Below are positions 1-8,473 of a stretch of 64,000 nt of DNA, one piece after another. Within the stretch, counting starts at the first letter, position 1. The number at the start of each line of letters is the position of its first letter. A model generated the notes under the pieces. The model was given only the letters and a program-made list of their open reading frames with translations, did not search any database and was not told where the DNA came from. This DNA comes from Lustribacter sp965277075. GTDB lineage: Bacteria > Vulcanimicrobiota > Vulcanimicrobiia > Vulcanimicrobiales > Vulcanimicrobiaceae. A program made the translations under genes and the position numbers. Where the stretch lies: positions 3,348,001-3,412,000 of the forward strand of contig OZ255707.1 in the NCBI GenBank assembly GCA_965277075.1. Direction: 5' to 3'.

Positions 1-92
1 AGGATGACGGCACCGGTGCTGCGCATCACCGCAAACGCCTCCGCGGGATCGGCCACGCGGCGCGGGATGAAGCTCGGTTCCACGTTCATCAT
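1..92 (-). CDS. partial CDS at window edge, unrecognised
   Basis: Downstream of kynA on the same strand an open frame runs off the left edge. The first ATG pair is at 92-87; a TTG at 176 in the same frame is an equally possible start. About 30 residues are visible, containing AFAVMRSTGAVIL. That faintly resembles the first strand of phytanoyl-CoA-dioxygenase-like or other 2-oxoglutarate oxygenases, but too little is present to assign a family. The frame continues directly from the kynA stop, so the two genes would be cotranscribed. Low confidence that it is a gene. Confidence 0.3.
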   Translation of the reverse strand, partial: MMNVEPSFIPRRVADPAEAFAVMRSTGAVI

Positions 93-182
93 CGAAGCTG
101 GTACGCCGTCGCGGCAACTGTCCCATTCGCCCGCCGGTGTACGAAGGCCAAACGGGGCTGGCACTTTGTCCAGCAAGCGAAC

Positions 183-965
183 CTACATCCGCGTGCGCAA
201 ACTGAGCAACTCCGGGAAGAAGCTGCCTTCCAGGCTCTTCATCAAATACGGGACGCCGGCCGACCCGCCGGTTCCGCGACGGAAACCGATCACGCGCTCG
301 ACCGTCTTCATGTGCGCGAAGCGCCATTGGTGAAACCGGTACTCGACGTCGACCAGTTTTTCGGCGAGCTCATAGAGATCCCAATGCTCGTCGACGGCAC
401 GATAGACGCGCAGCCATGCGGCTTCAACGCGTTCGTTGGGTTCGTAGGGCGCACTCCAGGTGTCGCGCTGCTGGACGGCCCCCGGAATTTCAAAACCGCG
501 TCGCGCCAAAAGGCGTAGCGTTTCATCGTACAAGCTCGGGGAAACGAGTGCGGCTTCGAGTTCGGCGAACACCAGCGGTTCATTGCGGTGCTTCTCGATT
601 TTCGTCGCATCCTTCGCGCCCAGTAACAACTCGAACAACCGGTACTGATGGGACTGCAAACCCGAACTCGAACCCAGCGCGTCACGAAACCGGAGATAGT
701 CCGCCGGCGTCATCGTCGTGAGCGTCTCCCATGTTTCGATCAGATGATGCTGCAGGCGCCCGACGCGCGCCAGCATCTTGAACGCCGGCTGGAGATCGTC
801 GGTGCGAATCTGTTCGATCACGGCGCGCAGCTCGTGCACGCAAAGCTTCAGCCACAGCTCGGACGTTTGGTGCACGACGATGAAGAGCAATTCGTCGTGC
901 TCATCCGTCGCGGGCCGCTGGGCGCCGAGCAGCGCCGACAGCTGCAGGTAGTCGCTGTACGACAT
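183..965 (-). CDS. kynA: tryptophan 2,3-dioxygenase
   Basis: Haem-dependent cytosolic dioxygenase that opens the indole ring of L-tryptophan to N-formylkynurenine, the first step of the kynurenine pathway. The 260-residue product has the family N-terminal block HDELLFIVVHQTSELWLKL (residues 23-41, with the active-site His32), the proximal haem ligand region AHMKTVERVIG (His218) and the substrate loop GTGGSAGV (231-238). The chosen ATG at 965 gives the usual family N-terminus (SYSDYLQL). An in-frame GTG at 1034 would add 23 unlike residues and nearly touch the divergent gene at 1037. No kynurenine formamidase or kynureninase is visible next to it. Family assignment is secure. Confidence 0.93.
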   Translation of the reverse strand: MSYSDYLQLSALLGAQRPATDEHDELLFIVVHQTSELWLKLCVHELRAVIEQIRTDDLQPAFKMLARVGRLQHHLIETWETLTTMTPADYLRFRDALGSSSGLQSHQYRLFELLLGAKDATKIEKHRNEPLVFAELEAALVSPSLYDETLRLLARRGFEIPGAVQQRDTWSAPYEPNERVEAAWLRVYRAVDEHWDLYELAEKLVDVEYRFHQWRFAHMKTVERVIGFRRGTGGSAGVPYLMKSLEGSFFPELLSLRTRM

Positions 966-1036
966 GGCGCGGTCTACGCCGCCGCGTCCGGTCCACCTTG
1001 ACGGGAAGCGCGAGCGGCCATTGAGAACGCGCACCC

Positions 1037-1978
1037 ATGGAACAGGTTCCGATCATCGACGTTGGACCGCTGCGCGAGGGTTCCGAAGCCGGACTCGCGC
1101 GCGTTGCGGCGGCGGTCGGTGCCGCGGCGCGCGAGATCGGCTTTTTCTCGATCGCGAATCACGGCGTCCCGGGTGACCTGGTCACCGAGATGTTTTCCGC
1201 GTCGCGCGCATTTTTCGGGCTTCCGATCGACGTCAAAGACGAACTGACGATCGAGAACTCGCCGCACTATCAGGGCTACGCGCGCGTCGAACTCGAACGG
1301 CTCGATCCCTCGAAGCCCGGCGACGTCAAGGAATCGTTCAACATGGGGCCCGAGCGCGCGCCCGACGATCCGGACATCCTTGCGCGGACGCCGTTCGTCG
1401 GCCCGAATCGTTGGCCGCGCGTGCCGGGTTTTCGTGCGACGATGCTGCGCTATTTCGAGACGATGCTGGGCGTCGGGCTCGACCTGCATCGGGCGATCGC
1501 CACCGACTTGCAGCTGCCGGCCGATTATTTCGCGCGTTCGTATGACCGGCCGCTGAGTGCGTTGCGCGTGCTTCGTTATCCGCCGCATCCGGGGATGTTT
1601 GACGGGACGCAGTACGGCGCGGGCCCGCATACGGATTACGGCGGCGTGACGCTACTCGCGCAAGACGGCACGGGCGGCCTCGAAGTCCGGCGGCGCGACG
1701 GCGAGTGGGTAGCGGTCGCGCCGGCCGCGGGTACGTTCGTGTGCAACATCGGTGATGCGATGATGCGCTGGACGAACGACGTCTACGTGTCGAACGCGCA
1801 TCGCGTCGTCAACCGCTCAGGACGCGAACGCTATTCGGCGGCATTCTTTTGCGAACCGAATCCTGATGCCACGATCGCTTGCATTCCCGCGTGCGCCGAC
1901 AGCGGTAATCCCGCGAAATATCCGCCGATCGCGTTCGCGGACTTTCTCCGCTCGCGGCTCGAACCGACCTATCGCTAG
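1037..1978 (+). CDS. 2-oxoglutarate/Fe(II)-dependent oxygenase, isopenicillin N synthase family
   Basis: The 313-residue protein has the two-domain IPNS layout: an N-terminal DIOX_N region (VPIIDVGPL; GFFSIANHGVP at 35-45) and a C-terminal double-stranded beta-helix. The iron triad is visible as His198 and Asp200 (GPHTDYGG) plus His255 (SNAHRVVN). The 2-oxoglutarate-binding Arg-X-Ser is R265-Y-S267. It would hydroxylate or oxidise a small cytosolic substrate that cannot be named from sequence. It is divergent from kynA with only 71 bases between the chosen starts, so a shared regulatory region is plausible. The stop is followed by 80 bases before the deaminase start. Confidence 0.9.
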   Translation: MEQVPIIDVGPLREGSEAGLARVAAAVGAAAREIGFFSIANHGVPGDLVTEMFSASRAFFGLPIDVKDELTIENSPHYQGYARVELERLDPSKPGDVKESFNMGPERAPDDPDILARTPFVGPNRWPRVPGFRATMLRYFETMLGVGLDLHRAIATDLQLPADYFARSYDRPLSALRVLRYPPHPGMFDGTQYGAGPHTDYGGVTLLAQDGTGGLEVRRRDGEWVAVAPAAGTFVCNIGDAMMRWTNDVYVSNAHRVVNRSGRERYSAAFFCEPNPDATIACIPACADSGNPAKYPPIAFADFLRSRLEPTYR

Positions 1979-2058
1979 TGTCGTGAACCGGAAGTTCCGT
2001 GCAAAAAGACGAGTGAGATTTTGTGCGCGGACTTTCGGTTCTCAACACTAGGGAGGGC

Positions 2059-3459
2059 GTGCTGCGCTGCATCGCAGCGCTGGCACTGCTGTGCGCCTTC
2101 GGCGCGGCGCCCGGGCCGCCGGCCGCGCAGCGTACCGCAGCATATCTGCAACGCGTACGCTCACGGCCGGAGATGTTGCACGACTTTCTTCTGCGGATGC
2201 CCAAAGGCGGCGACCTTCACCACCATCTCACCGGCGCCGTGTACGCGGAAAGCTACATCGAATATGCGATCGAGGACGGCGATTGCATCGACGCCACGAC
2301 GTTCGCGATCGTCGCGCCACCGTGCGACGGCACGGCCAAGGTCGCCGCAACGCAGGCCGCGTCCGACTTCGCCCTGCGCAATCACGTGATCGACGCGCTC
2401 TCGATCCGCAACTTTCACCCCTCGCCGCTCGACGAGGACGTGCGGCTGCACTTCTTCGCGGCGTTCGACAAATTCGACCGCGTGACCAACGGTCATTGGG
2501 GCGAGATGTTCGCGGAAGTCGTCCATCGCGCGGCGGCACAGAACGAACTCTATCTGGAAACGATGTTGACGCCCGATCAGGGCGAGGTGTTGCAACTCGC
2601 CCGCGGCGTGACGTACACGGAAGACTTCGGCGCGCTCCGCCGTCAACTGCTCGCGGCCGGTATGGCGAAGGCGATCGCGGACGGCCGGCACAACCTGGAC
2701 GCGGGGGAAGCGGGCATGCGCGAACGTTTCGACTGCGCCGGCCGGCACCCCGACGTCGGCTGCGCGCTCACGCTGCGCTACCAGTATCAGGTCCTGCGAG
2801 CGTTCCCGCGCGTCTCGGTGTTCGCCCAGATGCTGGCCGGCTTCGAGATGGCGAGCGTCGACCCGCGGGTTGTCGCGATCAATCTCGTGCAGTCTCAGGA
2901 CGAGTACAACGCGCTCGCTGATTTCGCGCTGCACATGCGGATGCTCGACTACCTGCACCGGATCTATCCAAAGGTGCACATCACGCTGCACGCGGGCGAG
3001 TTGACACCGGGCCAAGTGCCGCCCGAACAGTTTCTCGTCTCACATATCCGCGAGTCGATCGGCGTCGGCCATGCCGAGCGCATCGGTCACGGCTTGGACA
3101 TCGTCTACGAACGGAACGCACCGGCGATTCTCGCCGAGATGGCGCGCAAGCATATTCTCGTCGAGGATTGTCTGTTCAGCCATGAGGTCGTCCGCGGCAT
3201 GACGGGCCGCGACAACGTCTTGCCGATCTACCTGCGCAACCACGTGCCGATCGCGCTCGCAACCGATGACGAAGCGGTCGTGCGCAGCGACCTTACCGCG
3301 TCGTTTGAACGCGCTGTCCTCGGCTACGGCATCGACTATCCGACGCTCAAGGAATTCGTGCGCAACAGCCTGCGCTACGCGTTCGTCGATCCGGCGACGC
3401 GACGCCGGCTCGAAGCACGCGAGGAGGCCGCGTTCACCGGTTTCGAATCGAGCTTTTAG
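2059..3459 (+). CDS. secreted adenosine deaminase-like metallohydrolase (paralogue 1)
   Basis: Amidohydrolase-fold enzyme of the adenosine/AMP deaminase superfamily with an export signal, resembling the extracellular ADGF/CECR1 type. The 466-residue product starts with a hydrophobic signal (CIAALALLCAF). It then shows the zinc motif GGDLHHHLTG, the zinc-ligand/catalytic region HAGE, GHAERIGHGLD, and the metal Asp in ATDDE near the C terminus. I chose GTG 2059 because the paralogue at 8474-10015 begins at the matching point (MLRLC...). A purine-rich GGGAGGG lies just upstream, though very close to the start. GTG 2023 is an in-frame alternative. Deamination of purine nucleosides outside the cytoplasm is inferred from the family; the substrate is untested. 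Confidence 0.85.
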   Translation: MLRCIAALALLCAFGAAPGPPAAQRTAAYLQRVRSRPEMLHDFLLRMPKGGDLHHHLTGAVYAESYIEYAIEDGDCIDATTFAIVAPPCDGTAKVAATQAASDFALRNHVIDALSIRNFHPSPLDEDVRLHFFAAFDKFDRVTNGHWGEMFAEVVHRAAAQNELYLETMLTPDQGEVLQLARGVTYTEDFGALRRQLLAAGMAKAIADGRHNLDAGEAGMRERFDCAGRHPDVGCALTLRYQYQVLRAFPRVSVFAQMLAGFEMASVDPRVVAINLVQSQDEYNALADFALHMRMLDYLHRIYPKVHITLHAGELTPGQVPPEQFLVSHIRESIGVGHAERIGHGLDIVYERNAPAILAEMARKHILVEDCLFSHEVVRGMTGRDNVLPIYLRNHVPIALATDDEAVVRSDLTASFERAVLGYGIDYPTLKEFVRNSLRYAFVDPATRRRLEAREEAAFTGFESSF

Positions 3460-3483
3460 ATCAGCCGTCGGCGGCATGTTCTA

Positions 3484-3503
3484 TAGAGTAGGGGACTATT
3501 CTA
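3484..3503. promoter_or_regulatory. predicted operator of the RcnR/FrmR-type repressor
   Basis: An inverted repeat TAGAGTA-GGGGAC-TATTCTA (6 of 7 arm positions match) lies 19 bases before the repressor start. A G-tract flanked by AT-rich inverted arms is the known operator style of RcnR/FrmR/CsoR proteins. The right arm contains TATTCT, which could serve as a -10 element, so bound repressor would block transcription. The assignment is inferred from position and shape. Confidence 0.7.
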
Positions 3504-3522
3504 AAGATGAGAACAGCTTCTC

Positions 3523-3795
3523 ATGGCTCATACGATCCGTGAGAAATCGAAGCTGCTGGCCCGCGTTCGCCGTATCAAGGGGCAGTGTGCGGCGATCGAA
3601 CGCGCACTCGAAGACGAGGACGACTGCAGCACGACGCTGCAGCTGATCGCGGGTGCGCGCGGCGCGATGAACGGTCTGATGGCGGAAGTGCTCGAACAAC
3701 ATCTCATCTCGCACGTCTTGGGCGGAGCAACGCCGCGCGACCGCGATGAGGCTGCCGGCGAGCTTGTCGACGTCGTGCGGGCGTACCTCAAGTGA
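3523..3795 (+). CDS. CsoR/RcnR/FrmR-family metal-sensing repressor, RcnR-like ligand set
   Basis: A 90-residue all-helical DUF156 repressor. These proteins bind a G-tract operator as the apo form and release it on metal or aldehyde binding. The residues His3, Cys35, His60 and His64 are all present at the exact positions used by E. coli RcnR for Ni(II)/Co(II). CsoR copper sensors use Cys-His-Cys, and FrmR formaldehyde sensors lack the fourth ligand. The stop overlaps the start of the downstream P-type ATPase (GTGA, 3792-3795), and a G-tract palindrome lies just upstream, so autoregulation of a metal-export operon is likely. Metal identity is inferred from the ligand pattern only. Confidence 0.9.
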   Translation: MAHTIREKSKLLARVRRIKGQCAAIERALEDEDDCSTTLQLIAGARGAMNGLMAEVLEQHLISHVLGGATPRDRDEAAGELVDVVRAYLK

Positions 3796-5690
3796 TCCGG
3801 GACGTCAAGCGCGACGCCGAAACGACGATCCCGCCTTCGAGCGAGAGCGAACGTCATGAGACCGGCGGTAATCTGGAGATCGATCGGCTCGAAGTAACGC
3901 GCGTGGTCTTTGTCGTCATCGCGGCGGCCGCCGTGTGGTTCCGTCTTTGGGAACCGCTCGCGAGCGTTAGCGTCATCGGGATCGTCGCAACGCTGATCGG
4001 CGGCTACCCGATATTCAAAGAGGCGTTCGAGAACGTCGTCGAGCGACGTATGACGATGGAGCTCTCGATGACGATCGCCCTCGTGGCGGCGCTCTCGATC
4101 GGCCAAGCGTTCACGGCGCTTGTCATCACGGCTTTCGTTCTTGCCGCCGAGATTCTCGAGCATCTCACCGTGGCTCGTGGCCGTGAGGCGATCGGCGATC
4201 TCCTTCGCTATCTTCCGCAATCGGCGATCGTGCGCCGTGACGCCGCTATCCGTGAAATCTCGGCGGCTGACCTCACGATCGGCGATGCGGTGCTGGTGAA
4301 CCCGGGAGCGCTGGTACCAGTCGACGGCGAGGTCATTGCGGGACATTCGTTTGTCGACGAGGCGCGCATCACCGGAGAATCGATGCCCGCTGAAAAAATC
4401 GTCGGCGCGACGGCGTACGCCGGTACCGTGAACCAGCGCGGCGTGCTGGAGATCCGCGCCGGCAGGCTCGGACGGGATACGAGCTTCGGGCGGATCATCG
4501 ACGCCGTCGAGTCGGCTGAACGGTCCCGGGCTCCGATCGAACGACTCGCCGATCGTTTCTCGGGGTACCTCGTCTACTTCGCGCTCGGCGCGGCGCTGCT
4601 CACGTATGTCCTGACGCGAAATATCGTGGCCACGATTTCCGTGATCATCGTTGCGGGCGCGTGCGGGATTGCTGCGGGAACGCCGCTCGCGGTGCTCGGC
4701 GCCGTCGGCCGAGCGGCCCGCGCGGGCGCCATCGTCAAGGGCGGCCGGTATCTCGAGGCGCTCGCCGCCGTCGAAATCGTGATCTTCGATAAGACGGGAA
4801 CCCTCACGTGCGGGGCAGCCGACGTGCAGTCGCTGGTTTCGGCGCCGGGTGTGGCGCCGGACTCGTTGCTCCGCGCGGCGGCGATCGCCGAGCGACGCTC
4901 CGAGCATCCACTCGGAACCGCAATCATCGCGTACGCCGAATCACAGGGTGTCGCGATCGCCGAACCCGAGACGTTCGCATATGCGCCCGGGCGCGGCATC
5001 CGCGCGACGTACGAGGGCGAGACCATCCTTGCCGGCAGCGCGACGTTCCTCAACGACGATGATCTGGACATCTCGAGCGACGCATCCGACGCGGCGGCGA
5101 CGGATGTCCACGTCGCGTACGCAGGCAAGTACCTCGGAGTCATTCATGTTGCCGATGCGCTTCGTCCGGAGGCTGCCGCTGCGGTCGCCGCCCTCAAGGC
5201 CATGCGGATCCGCACGATTCTGTTAACGGGCGACATCAAACGCGTCGCGGACGCGGTCGGGCGCGAACTCATGGTGGACGAGGTCGTGGCCAACTTGTTG
5301 CCGGAGCAGAAGAGCGCGTATGTTGGCGAGCTCGTCGATGCGGGTAAGATCGTCGCGATGGTTGGGGATGGCGTGAACGACGCTCCGGCGCTCACGCGGG
5401 CGACCGTAGGCGTCGCGATGGGTTCCGGTACCGACGTCGCCCGCGAAAGCGCCGACATCGTATTGCTCGGAAACGACCTTGCGCGGTTCGTCGAAACCGT
5501 GCGCATCGCGCGACGCACGAAATCCATCGTGATGCAAAACTTCGTCGGAACGATCGCCGTCGACAGTCTGGGAATCATGCTGGCAGCGTTCGGACTCTTA
5601 AATCCGCTTTTGGCGGCGTTCATTCATGTCACGTCGGAGTTAACGTTCATCCTCAACTCGACACGCATGCTCGCACCCCGCCGTCGATGA
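3792..5690 (+). CDS. P1B-type heavy-metal P-type ATPase with atypical membrane motif
   Basis: A 632-residue membrane ATPase, expected to export a transition metal. The order is conventional: membrane helices (from about 37), actuator domain with TGES (194-197), core helix, phosphorylation site DKTGT (Asp333), nucleotide-binding loop SEHPLG typical of P1B pumps, hinge GDGVNDAP, and a final helix pair ending HVTSELTFILNS. No N-terminal HMA metal-binding domain is present, only about 35 polar residues. The core helix reads VAGACGIAAGTP, so the usual Cys-Pro-Cys (or Ser/Thr-Pro-Cys) is Gly-Ala-Cys (289-291). The GTG start overlaps the repressor stop, and its own stop overlaps kup. The upstream RcnR-like sensor suggests nickel or cobalt, by inference. 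Confidence 0.88.
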   Translation: MIRDVKRDAETTIPPSSESERHETGGNLEIDRLEVTRVVFVVIAAAAVWFRLWEPLASVSVIGIVATLIGGYPIFKEAFENVVERRMTMELSMTIALVAALSIGQAFTALVITAFVLAAEILEHLTVARGREAIGDLLRYLPQSAIVRRDAAIREISAADLTIGDAVLVNPGALVPVDGEVIAGHSFVDEARITGESMPAEKIVGATAYAGTVNQRGVLEIRAGRLGRDTSFGRIIDAVESAERSRAPIERLADRFSGYLVYFALGAALLTYVLTRNIVATISVIIVAGACGIAAGTPLAVLGAVGRAARAGAIVKGGRYLEALAAVEIVIFDKTGTLTCGAADVQSLVSAPGVAPDSLLRAAAIAERRSEHPLGTAIIAYAESQGVAIAEPETFAYAPGRGIRATYEGETILAGSATFLNDDDLDISSDASDAAATDVHVAYAGKYLGVIHVADALRPEAAAAVAALKAMRIRTILLTGDIKRVADAVGRELMVDEVVANLLPEQKSAYVGELVDAGKIVAMVGDGVNDAPALTRATVGVAMGSGTDVARESADIVLLGNDLARFVETVRIARRTKSIVMQNFVGTIAVDSLGIMLAAFGLLNPLLAAFIHVTSELTFILNSTRMLAPRRR

Positions 5691-7600
5691 GCGCCGGCGA
5701 CGCAGCGTCTCCGATTGCGATCGGCGGAGCGGAAAAGAAAGCGGTGCTCAACCCGGGCCTCGCGATTGCGGCACTCGGGGTCGTGTTCGGCGATATCGGG
5801 ACCAGCCCGCTTTACACGATCAAGACGTGCTTCACGACCGCGCACGTCGAGCCGACCCTCGAAAACGTGCTCGGCATTCTCTCGCTTCTGTTATGGTTGC
5901 TCACGTTTGTGGTCTGCGTGAAATACATCGGCAACCTCATGCGGGTCGATCATGACGGGGAAGGCGGTATCCTCGCCCTCCTTGCACTCGCGTCGCCGCC
6001 GAAGTCATTCGGTATGCCGTTGCGCGTGGGATGGTTGACGGTCGTCGTGGTCGCCGGCGCGGCGATGCTCTTTGGCGACGGGATCATCACGCCGGCAATC
6101 TCGGTGATCTCCGCGGTCGAGGGCGTCGGCATTGCGACCAAAGCTGCCCAGCCGTTTATCGTACCCGCCTCGGTCGCTATCCTGATCGCACTCTTTCTCA
6201 TTCAATCGCGCGGAACCGAGAAAGTCGGTCGCGTTTTCGGGCCTGTCATGGTGCTCTGGTTCGTCGCCATCGGGGTCGCCGGACTTCTTGCGATCCTCAA
6301 AGCGCCGCAAGTCCTCTTTGCCCTCGATCCGACACACGCTCTGCGCTTTGTCACGCAGCACGGCGTGTTCGGGTTCCTCATCTTCGGAGCCGTCGTCCTG
6401 GCGATGACCGGTGTGGAAGCACTTTACGCGGACATGTCGCACTTCGGCCGCGCTCCGATCGCGGCCGCCTGGTTCGCGCTCGTGTTTCCGGCGCTCGTCT
6501 TGAGCTATCTCGGCCAGGGCGCGATCCTGCTCGGCAACCGCAATGCGTTGGACGCGCCGTTCTTCGCCTTGACGCCGGGTCCGTTCTTGATTCCGATGGT
6601 TGTCCTCGCGACACTGGCGACCGTTATCGCTTCGCAGGCACTGATTTCGGGAGCGTTCACGCTGACCGAACAAGCGATCAACTTGAATCTCTGGCCGCGC
6701 ATGACGGTCTTCCATACGTCGTCGAGCCAGCGCGGACAAGTGTACGTTCCCGCGGTCAATTTGATCCTCGGCATTGCGTGCATCGCGCTCGTGATCACGT
6801 TTCGCAGCAGCGACAATCTTGCGGCCGCGTTCGGACTCGCCGTCTCTGCAACGATGCTTGCGACGTCGATCGCGTTCTATGAAGTCGTCACCAACGTTCT
6901 CAAGTGGAAGCGGATCGTCGTTGTGCCGCTCGTGACGTCGTTCGTTCTCGTCGACGGCACGTTCTTTTTGGCGGGCCTGCCGAAGATTCCACAAGGGGCG
7001 TGGGTTCCGCTCGCCGTCAGCGTCCTCTTCGTCGTAACGGCTCTGACGTGGCTTGAGGGGCGCCGTTGCGTTTCGAAGGCGTTGCTCGACCTTCAAATTC
7101 CGCTCGACCAGTATGTCCGCGAGGCGCATCCAAGCGAAGGGGAGGCGGCCGGCACCATGGTTTTCCTCACCGGAGATCAGCACGGCGTCCCGTTTGTCGG
7201 CGGAGGGCACCAATGGATTCGAACACGCGCAGACCGGGAGCGGCTCGTTCTGCTCACGCTCGTGCGAGCCGCACGCCCGTACGTCGACGAGTCGGAACGG
7301 GTATCGATCGAGCGTCTCTCAGAACGGCTCTCACTGGTCATGGCTCAGTTCGGTTATATGGAACGGCCCAGCGTTGTACCGATCCTCGCGGCATGCGGTG
7401 CCGAGGGCCTGCGACTCGATTCGGACGAGACGTCGTTCTTTTACGCCGATCCGAAGTTGACTCGCGCGAGCCAAAAACCGCTCTCCGCGTGGCAACGAGG
7501 CTACTTCGCGATGCTGGCCCGAAACGCGCGTCCACTGCCGGACGACCTCGGGATTCGTCCGGATCGGCGCGTCGAGCTCGGCGTGGAAGTCGCCATTTAG
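5687..7600 (+). CDS. kup: KUP/HAK/KT-type potassium uptake permease
   Basis: A 637-residue inner-membrane K+:H+ symporter. The family signature GVVFGDIGTSPLYT lies in the first membrane helix (about residues 32-45). It is followed by roughly a dozen hydrophobic segments and a cytosolic C-terminal domain of about 160 residues, the usual size and layout for Kup. The ATG lies inside the stop of the P-type ATPase (ATGA at 5687-5690), so translation should be coupled to the metal-resistance genes; that is an unusual neighbourhood for kup. Its stop overlaps the convergent hydrolase stop. Family call is secure; the low-affinity constitutive role known from E. coli may not apply here. Confidence 0.94.
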   Translation: MSAGDAASPIAIGGAEKKAVLNPGLAIAALGVVFGDIGTSPLYTIKTCFTTAHVEPTLENVLGILSLLLWLLTFVVCVKYIGNLMRVDHDGEGGILALLALASPPKSFGMPLRVGWLTVVVVAGAAMLFGDGIITPAISVISAVEGVGIATKAAQPFIVPASVAILIALFLIQSRGTEKVGRVFGPVMVLWFVAIGVAGLLAILKAPQVLFALDPTHALRFVTQHGVFGFLIFGAVVLAMTGVEALYADMSHFGRAPIAAAWFALVFPALVLSYLGQGAILLGNRNALDAPFFALTPGPFLIPMVVLATLATVIASQALISGAFTLTEQAINLNLWPRMTVFHTSSSQRGQVYVPAVNLILGIACIALVITFRSSDNLAAAFGLAVSATMLATSIAFYEVVTNVLKWKRIVVVPLVTSFVLVDGTFFLAGLPKIPQGAWVPLAVSVLFVVTALTWLEGRRCVSKALLDLQIPLDQYVREAHPSEGEAAGTMVFLTGDQHGVPFVGGGHQWIRTRADRERLVLLTLVRAARPYVDESERVSIERLSERLSLVMAQFGYMERPSVVPILAACGAEGLRLDSDETSFFYADPKLTRASQKPLSAWQRGYFAMLARNARPLPDDLGIRPDRRVELGVEVAI

Positions 7601-8454
7601 ACGCCGCGATCTTCGAGCCAGCGCTCGAACAGATCGGCGATCGCGAGGTTGCCGCGTTCGAGCATCTGCATGTGGCCGTGACCGGGTAAGCCGGCCTCGG
7701 GTAACCAAACAAAATCGGCGCCGAAATAGGCCGCGATCTCAACGTCCGTCTCGCGCGGGTGACGCGGATCTTCGTCGCCCGTAACGACGAGGACCGGGAT
7801 GCCGCGGAGTGCGTCGGGGCCGGCGATCGTGATCCCGCTTCCGTCGATGTTGTTGCGCTCGTTCATCGCGTGCGGCGACTCGGGAACGATCGAGGCGACG
7901 TATGCATCCGCCGCTTCGCGTGGAAAGTGCGTCGCGTTCATCCATACCTGCGCGGCGAGTTCGCGCGGAACGGCGATCGGCGCGTGTCCGGGATGCGCGA
8001 GCGGACGGCCCATGCGCGCGTAGAGCGCGTCGTCCTTTTGCAGTTCGGCAATCGCGGCCGCATCGAGCGACCGCTGCAAATTCGCCGGCGGACCGGGAGC
8101 GATCGCGACGACCGCGGCGATGCGGTCGCGCACGAGTTCCGCCGTGCGCCATCCGACGACGCCGCCCATACTGTGGGTCACGAGGACGACCCGGCCGATC
8201 GTTTCGAGCGCGCCGGCGAGATCGCGTGCGACGTCCGCGAGCGACTGCGACGCGAACGCTGCACCCGGCGGCCGCGCGCCGCGCCCGGGCCAGTCGTACA
8301 CGTACGTGTCGCGACCGAAGCCGGTAAGGTACGGCGCCCAACCGATGCGGCCATCCGGTGTCTCGACGTAACACGCGCCCGTGTGGCTGCCGCCGTGCAC
8401 GAACACGATCGGCGTGCGCGCCCGCGTCCCACGCCCATGAAACACGGCGCGCAC
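7597..8454 (-). CDS. alpha/beta hydrolase
   Basis: About 285 residues with an alpha/beta-hydrolase fold. The oxyanion-hole region is VFVHGG, the nucleophile elbow is THSMGG (Ser), the acid is probably in TGDEDPRHP, and the catalytic His is in GHGHMQ near the C terminus. The start is uncertain: the frame stays open into the upstream deaminase gene, but the deaminase stops at 8474. GTG 8454 or GTG 8445 (preceded by GGGGTG) are the only sensible starts. No signal peptide is seen. It follows the deaminase on the same strand with about 20 bases between them and is probably cotranscribed. Substrate unknown; ester or lactone hydrolysis is the family default. Confidence 0.83.
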   Translation of the reverse strand: MRAVFHGRGTRARTPIVFVHGGSHTGACYVETPDGRIGWAPYLTGFGRDTYVYDWPGRGARPPGAAFASQSLADVARDLAGALETIGRVVLVTHSMGGVVGWRTAELVRDRIAAVVAIAPGPPANLQRSLDAAAIAELQKDDALYARMGRPLAHPGHAPIAVPRELAAQVWMNATHFPREAADAYVASIVPESPHAMNERNNIDGSGITIAGPDALRGIPVLVVTGDEDPRHPRETDVEIAAYFGADFVWLPEAGLPGHGHMQMLERGNLAIADLFERWLEDRGV

Positions 8455-8473
8455 CCCAGGATGAATGTTGCCG

